Source: UBA8337 sp937907245 (GTDB lineage Bacteria; Pseudomonadota; Alphaproteobacteria; RS24). From it: a stretch of DNA of 64,000 nucleotides. Numbering within the stretch: the stretch's first letter is position 1; every line of letters starts with the position of its first letter. Below the pieces are notes generated by a model. It had not been told where the DNA came from. It ran no database searches and was given only the letters and a program-made list of their open reading frames with translations. The position numbers and the translations under genes were made by a program. The stretch lies in assembly GCA_965219485.1 (NCBI GenBank), contig OZ244774.1:1674001-1738000 (forward strand), given 5' to 3'. Below are positions 43,759 to 53,016 of the stretch, one piece after another.

Positions 43759-44370
43759 TTACTTCTTTTTGCTGTTTTCAGACGTCGCATATCGCGCCCG
43801 CATAGCTTCAAAGCCTGGCGTATCGGCCCAATTTTCTGGCTCTGAAAAAGGCGCGAAGTTTTCCATCTCACGTGTCTCATGCCAATGTTGCAAAGCATAA
43901 TAGACGGCAGGAAACGCCAGCTCATCCCAAGGTATTTCATCCCACGCCAGTAAAGCCACTTCTTGGCTTTCAGGCCCAGCGGCGATATTAGGGTTGCGCA
44001 AAACGCCGCGATAAAACATCTGCACTTGGCTAATCCGCTCGACATTATAAATGCCAATAAGGGCGCCCGTTTCTATATCCGCCCCCGCCTCTTCCATGGC
44101 TTCGCGCGCGGCGCCTTGCGCTGTTGTTTCGCGTTGTTCCATGAAGCCAGCAGGCAAAGTCCAAAACCCTTTGCGCGGCTCAATGGCGCGCTTACACATA
44201 AGAATTTTATCTTCCCATGTGGCCACAACGCCGGCGATAATTTTAGGGTTTACATAATCAATAAGCCCGCAGTGATTGCAAATCTCGCGCTCAAAGCTGT
44301 CGTCTTTGGGCACGCGTTTACCGAATGAAATTTCATGGCCGTAGTCTTGCGATGTATCGCGAAAGGGCAT
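43759..44370 (-). CDS. NUDIX hydrolase
   Basis: Hydrolyses a nucleoside diphosphate linked to another group; the substrate is unknown. 203 residues. The Nudix box runs from Gly75 to Ala97 with REAMEEAG as the core. It has a possible two-cysteine knuckle (Cys31, Cys34 in CNHCG) rather than the four-cysteine ribbon seen in NADH-type relatives. It trails the cytochrome c maturation genes by 15 bp and may be co-transcribed by chance. Confidence 0.9.
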   Translation of the reverse strand: MPFRDTSQDYGHEISFGKRVPKDDSFEREICNHCGLIDYVNPKIIAGVVATWEDKILMCKRAIEPRKGFWTLPAGFMEQRETTAQGAAREAMEEAGADIETGALIGIYNVERISQVQMFYRGVLRNPNIAAGPESQEVALLAWDEIPWDELAFPAVYYALQHWHETREMENFAPFSEPENWADTPGFEAMRARYATSENSKKK

Positions 44371-44385
44371 GCTTTCTCCTGCGAG

Positions 44386-44937
44386 TTAGGGGGTGGTGAA
44401 AAAAGGTAGGATTTTAGTTTTCAAAGAGGCCGCATCCAGCGGGCCAACGTGGCGGTATACCACGCGCGCTTGCCCGTCCAACACAAAGGTCTCGGGCACG
44501 CCATAGACACCTAAATCAAGCGCCACGCGCCCGCTGGTGTCGGCGCCAACGGCTGTGTAGGGGTTTCCCAAGCGCCCCAAAAACCTTTTGGCTGCGCCTG
44601 GATTGTCTTTGTAGTTCAGCCCAAAAATCGGCACCCCTAGGGCGGCCAATTGCATGAGAGCCGGATGCTCGTCGCGGCACGGGCCGCACCAACTGGCCCA
44701 GACATTAATCAATACCGGACGCCCTTGTGCCAAATCAGAACTGGCAAACCCGCCATCTTGCGTTAAGCCATCCAGCGAAAACTCGGGCAGCTTCTTGCCT
44801 TCATAGGCGGAGGGTAAGCGCGACGGATCGCCCAAAAAAAGACCGGCGAAAAACACCACGGCCAATCCCAGGGCAACGGCCAAAGGGGCAAATCGCCATA
44901 AAGACGCCCTTAGCTCTTTGGGGGGCGACGGGCTCAT
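44386..44937 (-). CDS. ccmG: Cytochrome c biogenesis thioredoxin CcmG/DsbE
   Basis: Periplasmic thiol reductase that keeps apocytochrome CXXCH cysteines reduced. 183 residues with an N-terminal membrane anchor (about 14-35) and a thioredoxin fold whose active site is Cys84/Cys87 (WASWCGPCR). The GVYGVPETFVLD segment has the cis-Pro. Its ATG overlaps the ccmD stop by four bases. Confidence 0.95.
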   Translation of the reverse strand: MSPSPPKELRASLWRFAPLAVALGLAVVFFAGLFLGDPSRLPSAYEGKKLPEFSLDGLTQDGGFASSDLAQGRPVLINVWASWCGPCRDEHPALMQLAALGVPIFGLNYKDNPGAAKRFLGRLGNPYTAVGADTSGRVALDLGVYGVPETFVLDGQARVVYRHVGPLDAASLKTKILPFFTTP

Positions 44938-45062
44938 TCGCTGTCTGCTATTTCGGCTTTAGCTTTGCGCCATTGGGCAAAACTACTGGCGATGAGTATC
45001 GCCAAAGGCAAAAACGTAGCGCCATAGCTCGCGTATATATAAGTGTCATACACTCCAGGCAT
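44934..45062 (-). CDS. ccmD: Haem exporter small protein CcmD
   Basis: A 42-residue membrane protein that helps release holo-CcmE from the CcmABC complex. It starts MPGVYDTYIYASYGATFL; one hydrophobic helix (about 13-30) is followed by the charged WRKAKAEIADSE end. The aromatic N-terminus and position between ccmC and ccmG match the family. It is short enough to be missed by automatic gene finding. The stop overlaps the ccmG start (ATGA), and the ccmC stop is 23 bp upstream. Confidence 0.9.
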   Translation of the reverse strand: MPGVYDTYIYASYGATFLPLAILIASSFAQWRKAKAEIADSE

Positions 45063-45085
45063 TTCGGGTATCTCCTCTCGCGTCT

Positions 45086-45820
45086 CTAGTTTCCGCGCAT
45101 GCGGCGAACCCGCAATTTTTGCCGCAAAATTTCCATCTGCATGCGCGTTAGCGTCAGCGCGAAGAACAGCGCGAAAAAAGCCACGCCCATAATCAGCAGC
45201 GGATATAGAAAATCAGCATGCAATGCAGGCCGCGCCAAACGCGACACGCTGGCTGGCTGATGTAGCGTATTCCACCAATCGACGGAAAACTTCACAATCG
45301 GCACATTTACAAATCCGACAATCGCCAAAAGCGCTGCGGTGCGCGCCGCGCGCGTCGGCTCGTCAATGGCCTGCCAAATGGCGATATAGCCGATATAGAT
45401 AAAAAGTAGCACCAACATAGACGTGAGCCGCGCATCCCATACCCACCAAGTGCCCCACATGGGTTGGCCCCAAAGGCTGCCAGTCACCAAAGCGATGAGC
45501 GTAAAGGTGGCGCCCACGGGGGCTGCCGCGCGCGCGGCGACATGGCCCAAAGGATGGCGAAAAATAAGCGCCGTGACGCTGGCAAAGAAAATGAAACTAT
45601 AGCCAAATAAAGCCATCCAAGCGGCGGGCACATGGACGAACATAATTTTTACCGTCTCGCCTTGCTGATAATCTTCTGGCACATGGAGCGCGCGAAACAG
45701 GCCATAGGCCAAAAGCGCCAAAGCCACGGCCCATAGGGGCGCGTGCAGGCGCGCCGCGAGTTTCATAAAGCGCGTGGGGTTGGCGTAAAAAGCCGAGATA
45801 TTTTCAAGTGCCTTTAGCAT
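45086..45820 (-). CDS. ccmC: Haem transporter CcmC
   Basis: Delivers haem to the chaperone CcmE. 244 residues and six transmembrane helices. The tryptophan-rich WGTWWVWD is at 122-129; flanking haem-ligand histidines are His63 (FVHVPAAW) and a second in WWNTLHQPAS. It lies between ccmB and ccmD. Confidence 0.95.
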   Translation of the reverse strand: MLKALENISAFYANPTRFMKLAARLHAPLWAVALALLAYGLFRALHVPEDYQQGETVKIMFVHVPAAWMALFGYSFIFFASVTALIFRHPLGHVAARAAAPVGATFTLIALVTGSLWGQPMWGTWWVWDARLTSMLVLLFIYIGYIAIWQAIDEPTRAARTAALLAIVGFVNVPIVKFSVDWWNTLHQPASVSRLARPALHADFLYPLLIMGVAFFALFFALTLTRMQMEILRQKLRVRRMRGN

Positions 45821-45845
45821 AGTCTCTCTTATAGCCTGTTCTGCG

Positions 45846-46508
45846 CTAGCGCACAGCGTTGCGTAACGCCGCAGCTATCGCCACAGGCGCAGCCAGCAAA
45901 CTGGCCAGACTTATCAGCCCTAAAATGGCGAGGCGCGCCTCATCTATCTCTCCCGCTAACGCTTGTTTGGTGGCGCCTGCGCCAAAAATCATCACCGGCA
46001 CATAAAACGGCAGGCTCAGCAAAACCGTCAGCAGCCCACCCCGACGAACGCTCACCGCAAGGCTTGCGCCAATGCCACCCAATAAAACTAGCGCCGGACT
46101 GCCCGCCAACATGGCCAGCAAAAGCATCGGCAAATGGGCAGGCGCCAGATTTAACAAAAGACCCGCCAAGGGCACCGCCAAAAGCAAAGGCAGCACGAGG
46201 GCGATATAATGACCCAGTAATTTTGCCAGAACCACGAATTCCAGCGGCAAAGGCATCAGCAGCATTTGGTCGAGCGAGCCATCTTCATAGTCGGCTTGAA
46301 ACACTCGGTCGAGCGAGGTTAAAAGCGCCATAATCAGCACCACCCATAAAAGACCCGGCGCGAGCGCTTGCAAAAGTGCCAATTCTGGGCCCAAACCAAA
46401 CGGCATAAGCGTGACGCCGATAAACAAGAAGGCAACGGCCAAAGTTGCATGCCCGCCGCGCCACGCCAAAACAACGTGCTGGCGGCAGATGGCCCAGAAG
46501 ACGCTCAT
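45846..46508 (-). CDS. ccmB: Haem exporter permease CcmB
   Basis: Membrane partner of the CcmA ATPase. 220 residues, about six transmembrane segments, with the conserved DYEDGSLDQMLLMPLPLEFVVLAK start and SLPFYVPVMIFGAGA. Its ATG overlaps the ccmA stop by four bases. Clear in context. Confidence 0.94.
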   Translation of the reverse strand: MSVFWAICRQHVVLAWRGGHATLAVAFLFIGVTLMPFGLGPELALLQALAPGLLWVVLIMALLTSLDRVFQADYEDGSLDQMLLMPLPLEFVVLAKLLGHYIALVLPLLLAVPLAGLLLNLAPAHLPMLLLAMLAGSPALVLLGGIGASLAVSVRRGGLLTVLLSLPFYVPVMIFGAGATKQALAGEIDEARLAILGLISLASLLAAPVAIAAALRNAVR

Positions 46509-47185
46509 GTCGAAGCTCCCAAAGTCAGCGTTTGGGTGGCAAAGCCCAAGGGCACATGGCTCGAGGCGACAATCATGCCGCCCGCGGCCAAATGCTCGCC
46601 CGCCAACGTATCGATGAGCTGTTGCCCGGCTTCATCGAGCGCGGTCATCGGTTCGTCCAGTAACCAGATGGGGCGCGGCGCGAGGCATAATTTCGCCAGC
46701 GCCAAGCGGCGCCTTTGCCCCGCCGAAAGGTCGCCGACGGCTTGCCAAGCGCGATTTTTCAGACCCAAAAGAGCTAATAAGTCATTTGTGTTTCCAGCCG
46801 CTTTCGGGGCGCCCCAAAGGGCCGCGTCAAAAACCAAAGTCTCACCGACACTCAAGGCGTTTTTCAAACCGTCGGCATGGCCTATAAAATGCACACGCCT
46901 AGAGGGGGTATGCGAGGGAGCATGCGAGGGGGCATCACCAAAGGAAATTGTGCCTATATCTGCCGGAAGCAGCCCCGCAATTTGGCGCAGCAAAGAGGTT
47001 TTACCACTGCCATTCGCACCATAAAGCGCCAGCGCCTCGCCGCCTTTTAGCGTTTGCGATATCCCCTCAAACAGCAAGCGCAGCCCACGCGAACACGCCA
47101 GACCCTGCAGCTGCAAATGGGCGGGCTCTGCATAGGGGTTGGGTAGAAAAAATTTTTGCGGCTTCGCCATAGTATTTTCGGTCAT
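46505..47185 (-). CDS. ccmA: Haem exporter ATPase CcmA
   Basis: ABC ATPase that drives release of haem-loaded CcmE. 226 residues from ATG 47185; an ATG five codons on is also possible. Walker A GANGSGKT is at 56-63, signature LSAGQRRR near 153, and Walker B WLLDEPMTALD follows. A three-unit 12-bp repeat (46903-46938) adds an in-frame SHAPSHTPS patch. No ccmE, ccmF or ccmH is in the window. It is divergent from acnA. Confidence 0.95.
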   Translation of the reverse strand: MTENTMAKPQKFFLPNPYAEPAHLQLQGLACSRGLRLLFEGISQTLKGGEALALYGANGSGKTSLLRQIAGLLPADIGTISFGDAPSHAPSHTPSRRVHFIGHADGLKNALSVGETLVFDAALWGAPKAAGNTNDLLALLGLKNRAWQAVGDLSAGQRRRLALAKLCLAPRPIWLLDEPMTALDEAGQQLIDTLAGEHLAAGGMIVASSHVPLGFATQTLTLGAST

Positions 47186-47258
47186 ACTTCTTTATAACGC
47201 AGATGCCTGCCAAATAGGGCGGGTTTTAATTTTTGAGACTATTGCAGGAGCACGACCT

Positions 47259-50039
47259 ATGCCACAAGCAAAAAAGCCACAAGCAAAAAAGGCACCAGCC
47301 AAAAAGCCACAAGTGAAATCTTCAAAGAACACCGACCAGCATCCGGATAGTTTTAAATCCCGCAAAGTGCTGAAAGTTGGCAATAAGTCCTACGTCTATT
47401 TCAGCCTGAAAGCGGCCGAGAAAAATGGCTTGAAGGGCATTTCCAAACTCCCGAATTCGATGAAAGTTCTACTCGAAAACCTGTTGCGCCACGAAGACGG
47501 CCGCACGGTGAACGCAGAGGACATTAAGGCCGTGCAACAATGGTTGACTAAGCGTAAATCCAATCGCGAGATTGCCTATCGTCCAGCCCGCGTTTTGATG
47601 CAAGACTTTACCGGCGTGCCTGCCGTTGTCGATTTGGCAACCATGCGCAACGCCATGCAAGAAATGGGCGGCAACGCCAAAAAAATTAACCCGCTGACCC
47701 CCGTTGATTTGGTTATTGACCACTCGGTCATGGTAGATACTTTCGGCAGCAAGGACTCGCTGAAAACCAATGTTGGTCTTGAGTATTCGCGCAATGGCGA
47801 GCGCTACGAGTTTTTGCGTTGGGGCAGCCAAGCGTTTGAAAACTTCCGCGTGGTCCCCCCCGGAATGGGCATTTGCCACCAAGTGAACCTCGAGCATTTG
47901 GCACAAACCGTTTGGACCAAACGCGAGCGCGTGAATGGCAAATCGGTTGAAGTCGCCTACCCAGACACGCTTGTTGGCACCGATAGCCACACCACAATGG
48001 TCAACGGTATGGCCGTTCTCGGCTGGGGTGTGGGCGGCATTGAGGCCGAAGCGGCAATGCTCGGCCAGCCGGTCACCATGTTGCTGCCAGAAGTGGTTGG
48101 CTTCAAGCTGACAGGTAAAGTGCCAGAAGGTGCCACCGCTACTGATTTGGTTTTGACGATTGTGGAAATGCTGCGCAAAAAAGGCGTTGTCGGTAAATTC
48201 GTTGAGTTTTACGGCCCTGGCCTTGAGAGCCTATCGCTGGAAGACCAAGCCACCATCGCCAATATGGCCCCTGAATATGGCGCCACGTGCGGTTTCTTCC
48301 CGGTAGACAATGACACATTGGCTTATTTGAAAGCCACCGGCCGCAAAAAAGCGCGCATTGATCTGGTGGAAAAATATTCGAAAGCCCAAGGCATGTTCCG
48401 CACCAAAGCCTCGGCCGACCCTGTGTTCACCTCCACGCTGGACTTGGACTTGAACTCCGTTCGCCCAAGCCTAGCTGGCCCGAAACGCCCGCAAGATCGC
48501 GTGCTTTTGGAAGACATGGTAGGCGGCTTTAAAACAGCCCTGAAAGACCAAGGTGTAAGCGTTAAAGCTTCGGCCAAACGCGTGCCCGTAAAAGGCGCCA
48601 AACACGACCTCGGCAATGGCGATGTTGTGATTGCCGCCATTACCTCTTGCACCAACACCTCCAACCCTAGCGTAATGCTGGGCGCGGGTCTGGTAGCTCG
48701 CAATGCCGCCAAATTGGGCTTGAGCGTCAAGCCTTGGGTAAAAACCTCACTGGCACCGGGTAGCCAAGTGGTAACCGAATATCTCAAAAAAGCGGGCTTG
48801 CAAAAAGACCTGAACAAATTGGGTTTCAACCTAGTTGGATATGGTTGCACAACCTGCATCGGTAACTCCGGTCCTCTTTCGCCAGCCATCTCAGATGCGG
48901 TTGCGAAAAACGATCTGGTCGTCACTTCCGTGCTTTCCGGCAACCGTAACTTCGAAGGCCGTGTGAGCCCAGATGTGCGGGCCAATTATCTGGCTTCGCC
49001 AATGCTGGTTGTGGCATATGCCATTGCCGGTTCGGTGAATGTGAACTTGGCAACCGAGCCACTTGGCATGGATAAAAAAGGCAACCCAGTTTATTTGAAA
49101 GACATTTGGCCGAGCAATAAAGAAATTGCCGAGACGGTGCGCTCTTGCGTGACGCCGGCTATGTTCCGCGAGCGCTATGCCGATGTGTTCAAAGGCGATA
49201 CGGCTTGGCGTAAAGTGAAGTCGCAATCGGGCCAAACTTTCGATTGGGATAAAAAATCCACTTACGTTCAACGCCCAACTTTCTTTGACGGTCTAACTTC
49301 GGATGCAGTAGCCACAGACGGCAAAGGCGCGAGCATTGAAGATGCGCGCATCTTGGCTCTCCTTGGCGACAGTATTACGACGGACCATATTTCTCCTGCG
49401 GGCTCCATCAAAGCCGATAGCCCGGCTGGTAAATATCTCAGCAAAAATAAAGTGAAGCCTCTGGATTATAACTCCTATGGCTCGCGTCGCGGGAACCATG
49501 AAATTATGATGCGCGGCACATTTGCCAATATTCGCATTCGCAACCAAATGGCACCCGGCACAGAAGGCGGTGTGACCAAGCATCAGCCGTCTGGCAAAGT
49601 GATGGCGATTTATGATGCGGCCATGGAATATGCCAAGAAGAAGACCCCTCTGGTGGTATTCGCAGGCAAAGAATATGGCACCGGCTCCAGCCGTGACTGG
49701 GCCGCCAAAGGCACACGCCTGCTTGGTGTGCAAGCTGTTGTGGCCGAGAGCTTTGAGCGTATTCACCGCTCGAACTTGGTCGGTATGGGCGTGGCACCTT
49801 TGCAGTTCATTGGCAAAGACAGCTGGGCCAGCCTGAAGCTGAATGGCACAGAAACCATCACCATCGAAGGCCTCGGCGGCAAAATTCGCCCGCGCGCCAA
49901 ATATGACATGGTGATTACGGATGCCAAGGGCAAGAAGCGCACCGTGAAACTGCAAAGCCGCATCGATACAGCTGATGAGGTGGATTACTACCTCAACGGC
50001 GGTATCCTGCAATATGTGCTGCGCTCACTTGCCGCCTAA
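47259..50039 (+). CDS. acnA: Aconitate hydratase with a lysine-rich N-terminal extension
   Basis: Isomerises citrate to isocitrate. The start ATG at 47259 follows GCAGGAGCACGACCT; the 40 codons further upstream are the ccmA antisense. 926 residues, somewhat longer than AcnA (about 890). The extra part is an N-terminal 35-residue stretch of PQAKK-like repeats from a 15-bp DNA unit (47264-47308). The aconitase core follows (YRPARVLMQDFTGVPAVVDLA, HSVMVDTFG, GTDSHTTM), with cluster cysteines in TSCTNTSN and GCTTCIGN. It is convergent with the next gene. Confidence 0.97.
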   Translation: MPQAKKPQAKKAPAKKPQVKSSKNTDQHPDSFKSRKVLKVGNKSYVYFSLKAAEKNGLKGISKLPNSMKVLLENLLRHEDGRTVNAEDIKAVQQWLTKRKSNREIAYRPARVLMQDFTGVPAVVDLATMRNAMQEMGGNAKKINPLTPVDLVIDHSVMVDTFGSKDSLKTNVGLEYSRNGERYEFLRWGSQAFENFRVVPPGMGICHQVNLEHLAQTVWTKRERVNGKSVEVAYPDTLVGTDSHTTMVNGMAVLGWGVGGIEAEAAMLGQPVTMLLPEVVGFKLTGKVPEGATATDLVLTIVEMLRKKGVVGKFVEFYGPGLESLSLEDQATIANMAPEYGATCGFFPVDNDTLAYLKATGRKKARIDLVEKYSKAQGMFRTKASADPVFTSTLDLDLNSVRPSLAGPKRPQDRVLLEDMVGGFKTALKDQGVSVKASAKRVPVKGAKHDLGNGDVVIAAITSCTNTSNPSVMLGAGLVARNAAKLGLSVKPWVKTSLAPGSQVVTEYLKKAGLQKDLNKLGFNLVGYGCTTCIGNSGPLSPAISDAVAKNDLVVTSVLSGNRNFEGRVSPDVRANYLASPMLVVAYAIAGSVNVNLATEPLGMDKKGNPVYLKDIWPSNKEIAETVRSCVTPAMFRERYADVFKGDTAWRKVKSQSGQTFDWDKKSTYVQRPTFFDGLTSDAVATDGKGASIEDARILALLGDSITTDHISPAGSIKADSPAGKYLSKNKVKPLDYNSYGSRRGNHEIMMRGTFANIRIRNQMAPGTEGGVTKHQPSGKVMAIYDAAMEYAKKKTPLVVFAGKEYGTGSSRDWAAKGTRLLGVQAVVAESFERIHRSNLVGMGVAPLQFIGKDSWASLKLNGTETITIEGLGGKIRPRAKYDMVITDAKGKKRTVKLQSRIDTADEVDYYLNGGILQYVLRSLAA

Positions 50040-50048
50040 AGAGAAAGT

Positions 50049-50070
50049 TGGAAGGCTTAACGGCCTTCCA
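50049..50070. terminator. Hairpin between acnA and the DUF4340 gene
   Basis: TGGAAGGC-TTAACG-GCCTTCCA, an 8-bp perfect stem, 10 bp after the acnA stop; the loop holds the stop of the convergent gene. No U-tract, so termination is likely but not certain. Confidence 0.45.
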
Positions 50071-51094
50071 GCATTGCTTGGCTCGGCAATAAAATGGGGG
50101 CGCGATCGGCGCTAAAGCGCAGCGCCCATCCTTTATAACGAGCATTAATATCTGCGGCCAGAGAGCGAACTTCGTCTCTGGCCGTTTTATTTTGACCCCG
50201 AACGGTTTCAACACTTGCCGAAATTCGCGTCCAGATAACCGTCGCCGCGCCGACATTTTCATAGGTGATTACCAAGCCATTGGCATAGCGCAAAACCATC
50301 GGCTGCGCGGTTTCAAAGTTGATGCTGTCTTCTAGCGACACATCATCGGGTTTTAAGCCTTTAAAGTCGGAAACCCACGTGTCGCCGCCCCCCATCGACC
50401 AGCTCACAGGGGTTACGCGCAGAAGCTTAAATTTTTGTGCGCCCTTGCCAAAAGACACAGCTTTCAATTGCTCCAGCTCATACCGCGGCAAAGCACTATC
50501 TAACCAAGCGGCGACGTTGGGATTACGAGGCAGGCGCCCGCGCGCCAACCATGTTTGATTGTCGCCTTCTTGGCGCGCATAGAATTGGCGCAATTCAGGG
50601 CCATATGTTTTCACGTCCTGCTTGGCTTCCGCTTCGCTTTCTTGTTCATTGCCCAACAATAGGCTGGTCAACACGGTGCCGTCTTGGGTGCGGACTTTAA
50701 AGCGCATCGCTCGGCCCAAATCTTCGGGCACAACAAGGCCTAGCGCGCGATGCCATTTCGGCTTTTGCGTGCGCGCCTCTACGGCTTTTAAATCAGCCAA
50801 AGCCAATAGGGTCTCCGTCACCAATTCTTGATTGGCCGGATAATTGCCGCGCTCCGGCAAAACCCATTTTCCATTTTGTAACTCAATCCGAATACCGCGC
50901 GTGCCAGAGATGCCGGCTGCGAACGTCATATCCAATCGCGTTGCATCGCCAAAACTCGTGGCATAATCAGCCAATAAAATTTCTGGCGGTTTCACATCAT
51001 TAACTTTGCGGTCGGTCAAGCCTGCAAAAATAGCCAGCCCAAGGCTTACAGCTGTCAGAGCCACCAGCGGGCGCATCATCTGCAAAACATCCAT
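50057..51094 (-). CDS. DUF4340-like membrane-anchored protein
   Basis: A 345-residue protein of unknown biochemistry, last in a Gld-type ABC operon. The start ATG at 51094 overlaps the preceding stop by four bases; 44 further codons upstream are out-of-frame material of that gene. One N-terminal transmembrane helix (about 8-26), then a periplasmic region with NGKWVLPERGNYPAN, VRTQDGTVLTSLLLG and YARQEGDNQTWLARG repeats of the DUF4340 type. Proteins like this accompany GldG-like exporters. Confidence 0.8.
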   Translation of the reverse strand: MDVLQMMRPLVALTAVSLGLAIFAGLTDRKVNDVKPPEILLADYATSFGDATRLDMTFAAGISGTRGIRIELQNGKWVLPERGNYPANQELVTETLLALADLKAVEARTQKPKWHRALGLVVPEDLGRAMRFKVRTQDGTVLTSLLLGNEQESEAEAKQDVKTYGPELRQFYARQEGDNQTWLARGRLPRNPNVAAWLDSALPRYELEQLKAVSFGKGAQKFKLLRVTPVSWSMGGGDTWVSDFKGLKPDDVSLEDSINFETAQPMVLRYANGLVITYENVGAATVIWTRISASVETVRGQNKTARDEVRSLAADINARYKGWALRFSADRAPILLPSQAMLEGR

Positions 51095-53016
51095 CAGTTG
51101 GCTCCTTGGTTTTCGACAATCAACCCGCCCGCTTTTTGCGTCGCCAAACGACGCCGGCGCTGGCGATAGGCAAGACCCAAAGCCGCCAAGCCCACCAAGA
51201 GCGGCACGGCGATAATATTGATCCATGTCACCCAGCTTTCGAGCACTTCAATATCTCGGCGCAGGTCGCCTTGCACACGGCGCAAGCTCTTGCGAGCCGA
51301 AAGCAATTCCGCACGATGGGTTTTAGCTGCGGCTTCCGCATCCCCCAAAGTCGCGCCCGTTTGCTCTAATTGATCCAACTCTTTTTGCGCCACTTCAATG
51401 CGCGCGATGAGGTTTTCTTCTTCATCCAAATAGTTTTTCTCGGCCGCGCGGCGTAAATCTTCTACCCGCGTGAAAGGCCGCACAACGCGTTCGCGGCCGC
51501 GCAGAGAAATCAGATCATCCGAGCCCATAAGGTTTTCCACCGCATTGAGCAAAAACTTGCCATTGTCAGCAATCGGCACGCCAAAGCGTTGGCCAAGGTA
51601 ATTTTGCTCCGACACCCAAAACCGATCGTCAAAGAAATCTGTATCCGCAAAGACGATAATATTAGCGCCTTCGTTTTGTGCTAAATGGTCTCGTGCTTTG
51701 GCTCGCTCACCTTTTTTATTTCCTGTCTCTGGCGGGCCGTCTGGAAAAGCCGTTTTTACTTTTCCGGACAGGCGCGCCGCAATCGTATAGGGCGCCTCGC
51801 CTTGCACAAAGCGGCGTTGCAATGCGTCGGGCGTCGGCGCGCTGAGTACATAATCGCGCGTCATCACACCCGCTTCCTCAGAAGAGCTGAGCAAGGGTAC
51901 CATCTTGGTTGTGGCATTTTGGGTGGCGCGCAAAACTCCAACAGTGCCCAAGTTCAATCGGTCGATATTGGCCGTTACCGGGTCATCGGCGTTCATTTCG
52001 TCGGGGCCATAGGCCATCCATAAAATATAGTCTGTTAGCGCGCGGCGCGCATCGCGCCCAGCAGAGACGCGTTGGGCGCGTTTTCGATCCGCAAGAATGA
52101 CATTCTCGTCCATCTCTAGGCCCCATTGCTGCATGAGGCGGCTCAAATTACTCTGCTCGGTATACCCGCGAAGCGGCTCGCCGTTTGGGCCTGCTGTCAG
52201 GCTGACCTCTGATTGGGGGTCAATAAAGGCAATCACGCGGCCGCCGCGCATGACAAATTGGTCAATCGCATAGGCCTGCAAATCCGACGGCGCGCGAGGG
52301 TGCGCCAATAAAAGAACATCGACGCGTTTGGGAATTTTAATCGTATCCAGCCCAATAAACTCAACGTCAAAGCGATCGGTCAATTCGGCGTAAATCAGGA
52401 ACGGTTGAGATTGCCCTCGCATGGCTGCCATCATGCCGCCTGCACCTGTATCGAGTGGCAAATTGGAAACAATGCCGAGCACGGGTTTTTCGGGTTGCGA
52501 CAGATTATGGATGAGGCGCGCCAAATCATATTCAAGATATTGCTGTCGCTCATCGGCAAAATAAGGAATGACCTCTAAGCTATCGACACGATTGGTGCCG
52601 ACGAGGCCGAAATAAATTACGTCCCCATCTTGAACCGGGCGGGCGACGAGACCTTGCGCAACGGCTTGGTCTTCATTTTCCGAAAAAGGTTCAGGGTCGA
52701 TAATTTCGAGCAATAGGCGGCCATCTGCATGGGTCGCCATTTCTTCCAACATGTCGCGAACGCGTTGTGCAAAAATTTGCACTTTGGGTTGGTCGGCCGC
52801 GATGTCTTGCGAGTAATAAAATTTCAAAGTCACGGGCTCTTCAACACGGTTCAAAATATTCAGCGTGCCTTGGCTTAGGGTGAACAGATTATTTTGCGTC
52901 AAATCGAGCCGCGCCGCGCGCAAAGACAGATTTGAAAAAACATTGAGACTCACGAAAATAATGGCCAGCAAAAGCAGAGCCAATCCATGCGGCGAGCGTT
53001 TCATGAAACGATCCAT
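51094..53016 (-). CDS. GldG-like ABC auxiliary protein
   Basis: 640 residues. An N-terminal helix (about 12-32) is followed by a large periplasmic region of the GldG/ABC-auxiliary type: LTQNNLFTLSQGTLNILNRVEEPVTLKFYYS, then a GATase-like fold with AQPFLIYAELTDRFDVEFI and FIDPQSEVS. A coiled-coil (about 525-590) and C-terminal helix (about 597-615) with a basic cytoplasmic end follow. Partner of the ATPase and permease upstream. In gliding bacteria GldG is needed for motility; non-gliders carry it with unknown cargo. Confidence 0.82.
   Translation of the reverse strand: MDRFMKRSPHGLALLLLAIIFVSLNVFSNLSLRAARLDLTQNNLFTLSQGTLNILNRVEEPVTLKFYYSQDIAADQPKVQIFAQRVRDMLEEMATHADGRLLLEIIDPEPFSENEDQAVAQGLVARPVQDGDVIYFGLVGTNRVDSLEVIPYFADERQQYLEYDLARLIHNLSQPEKPVLGIVSNLPLDTGAGGMMAAMRGQSQPFLIYAELTDRFDVEFIGLDTIKIPKRVDVLLLAHPRAPSDLQAYAIDQFVMRGGRVIAFIDPQSEVSLTAGPNGEPLRGYTEQSNLSRLMQQWGLEMDENVILADRKRAQRVSAGRDARRALTDYILWMAYGPDEMNADDPVTANIDRLNLGTVGVLRATQNATTKMVPLLSSSEEAGVMTRDYVLSAPTPDALQRRFVQGEAPYTIAARLSGKVKTAFPDGPPETGNKKGERAKARDHLAQNEGANIIVFADTDFFDDRFWVSEQNYLGQRFGVPIADNGKFLLNAVENLMGSDDLISLRGRERVVRPFTRVEDLRRAAEKNYLDEEENLIARIEVAQKELDQLEQTGATLGDAEAAAKTHRAELLSARKSLRRVQGDLRRDIEVLESWVTWINIIAVPLLVGLAALGLAYRQRRRRLATQKAGGLIVENQGAN

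Noticed and set aside
47139..47258. A 40-codon longer acnA start
   Set aside because: It would overlap ccmA antisense, lacks a ribosome site and has no match to aconitase N-termini; ATG 47259 has GGAG.
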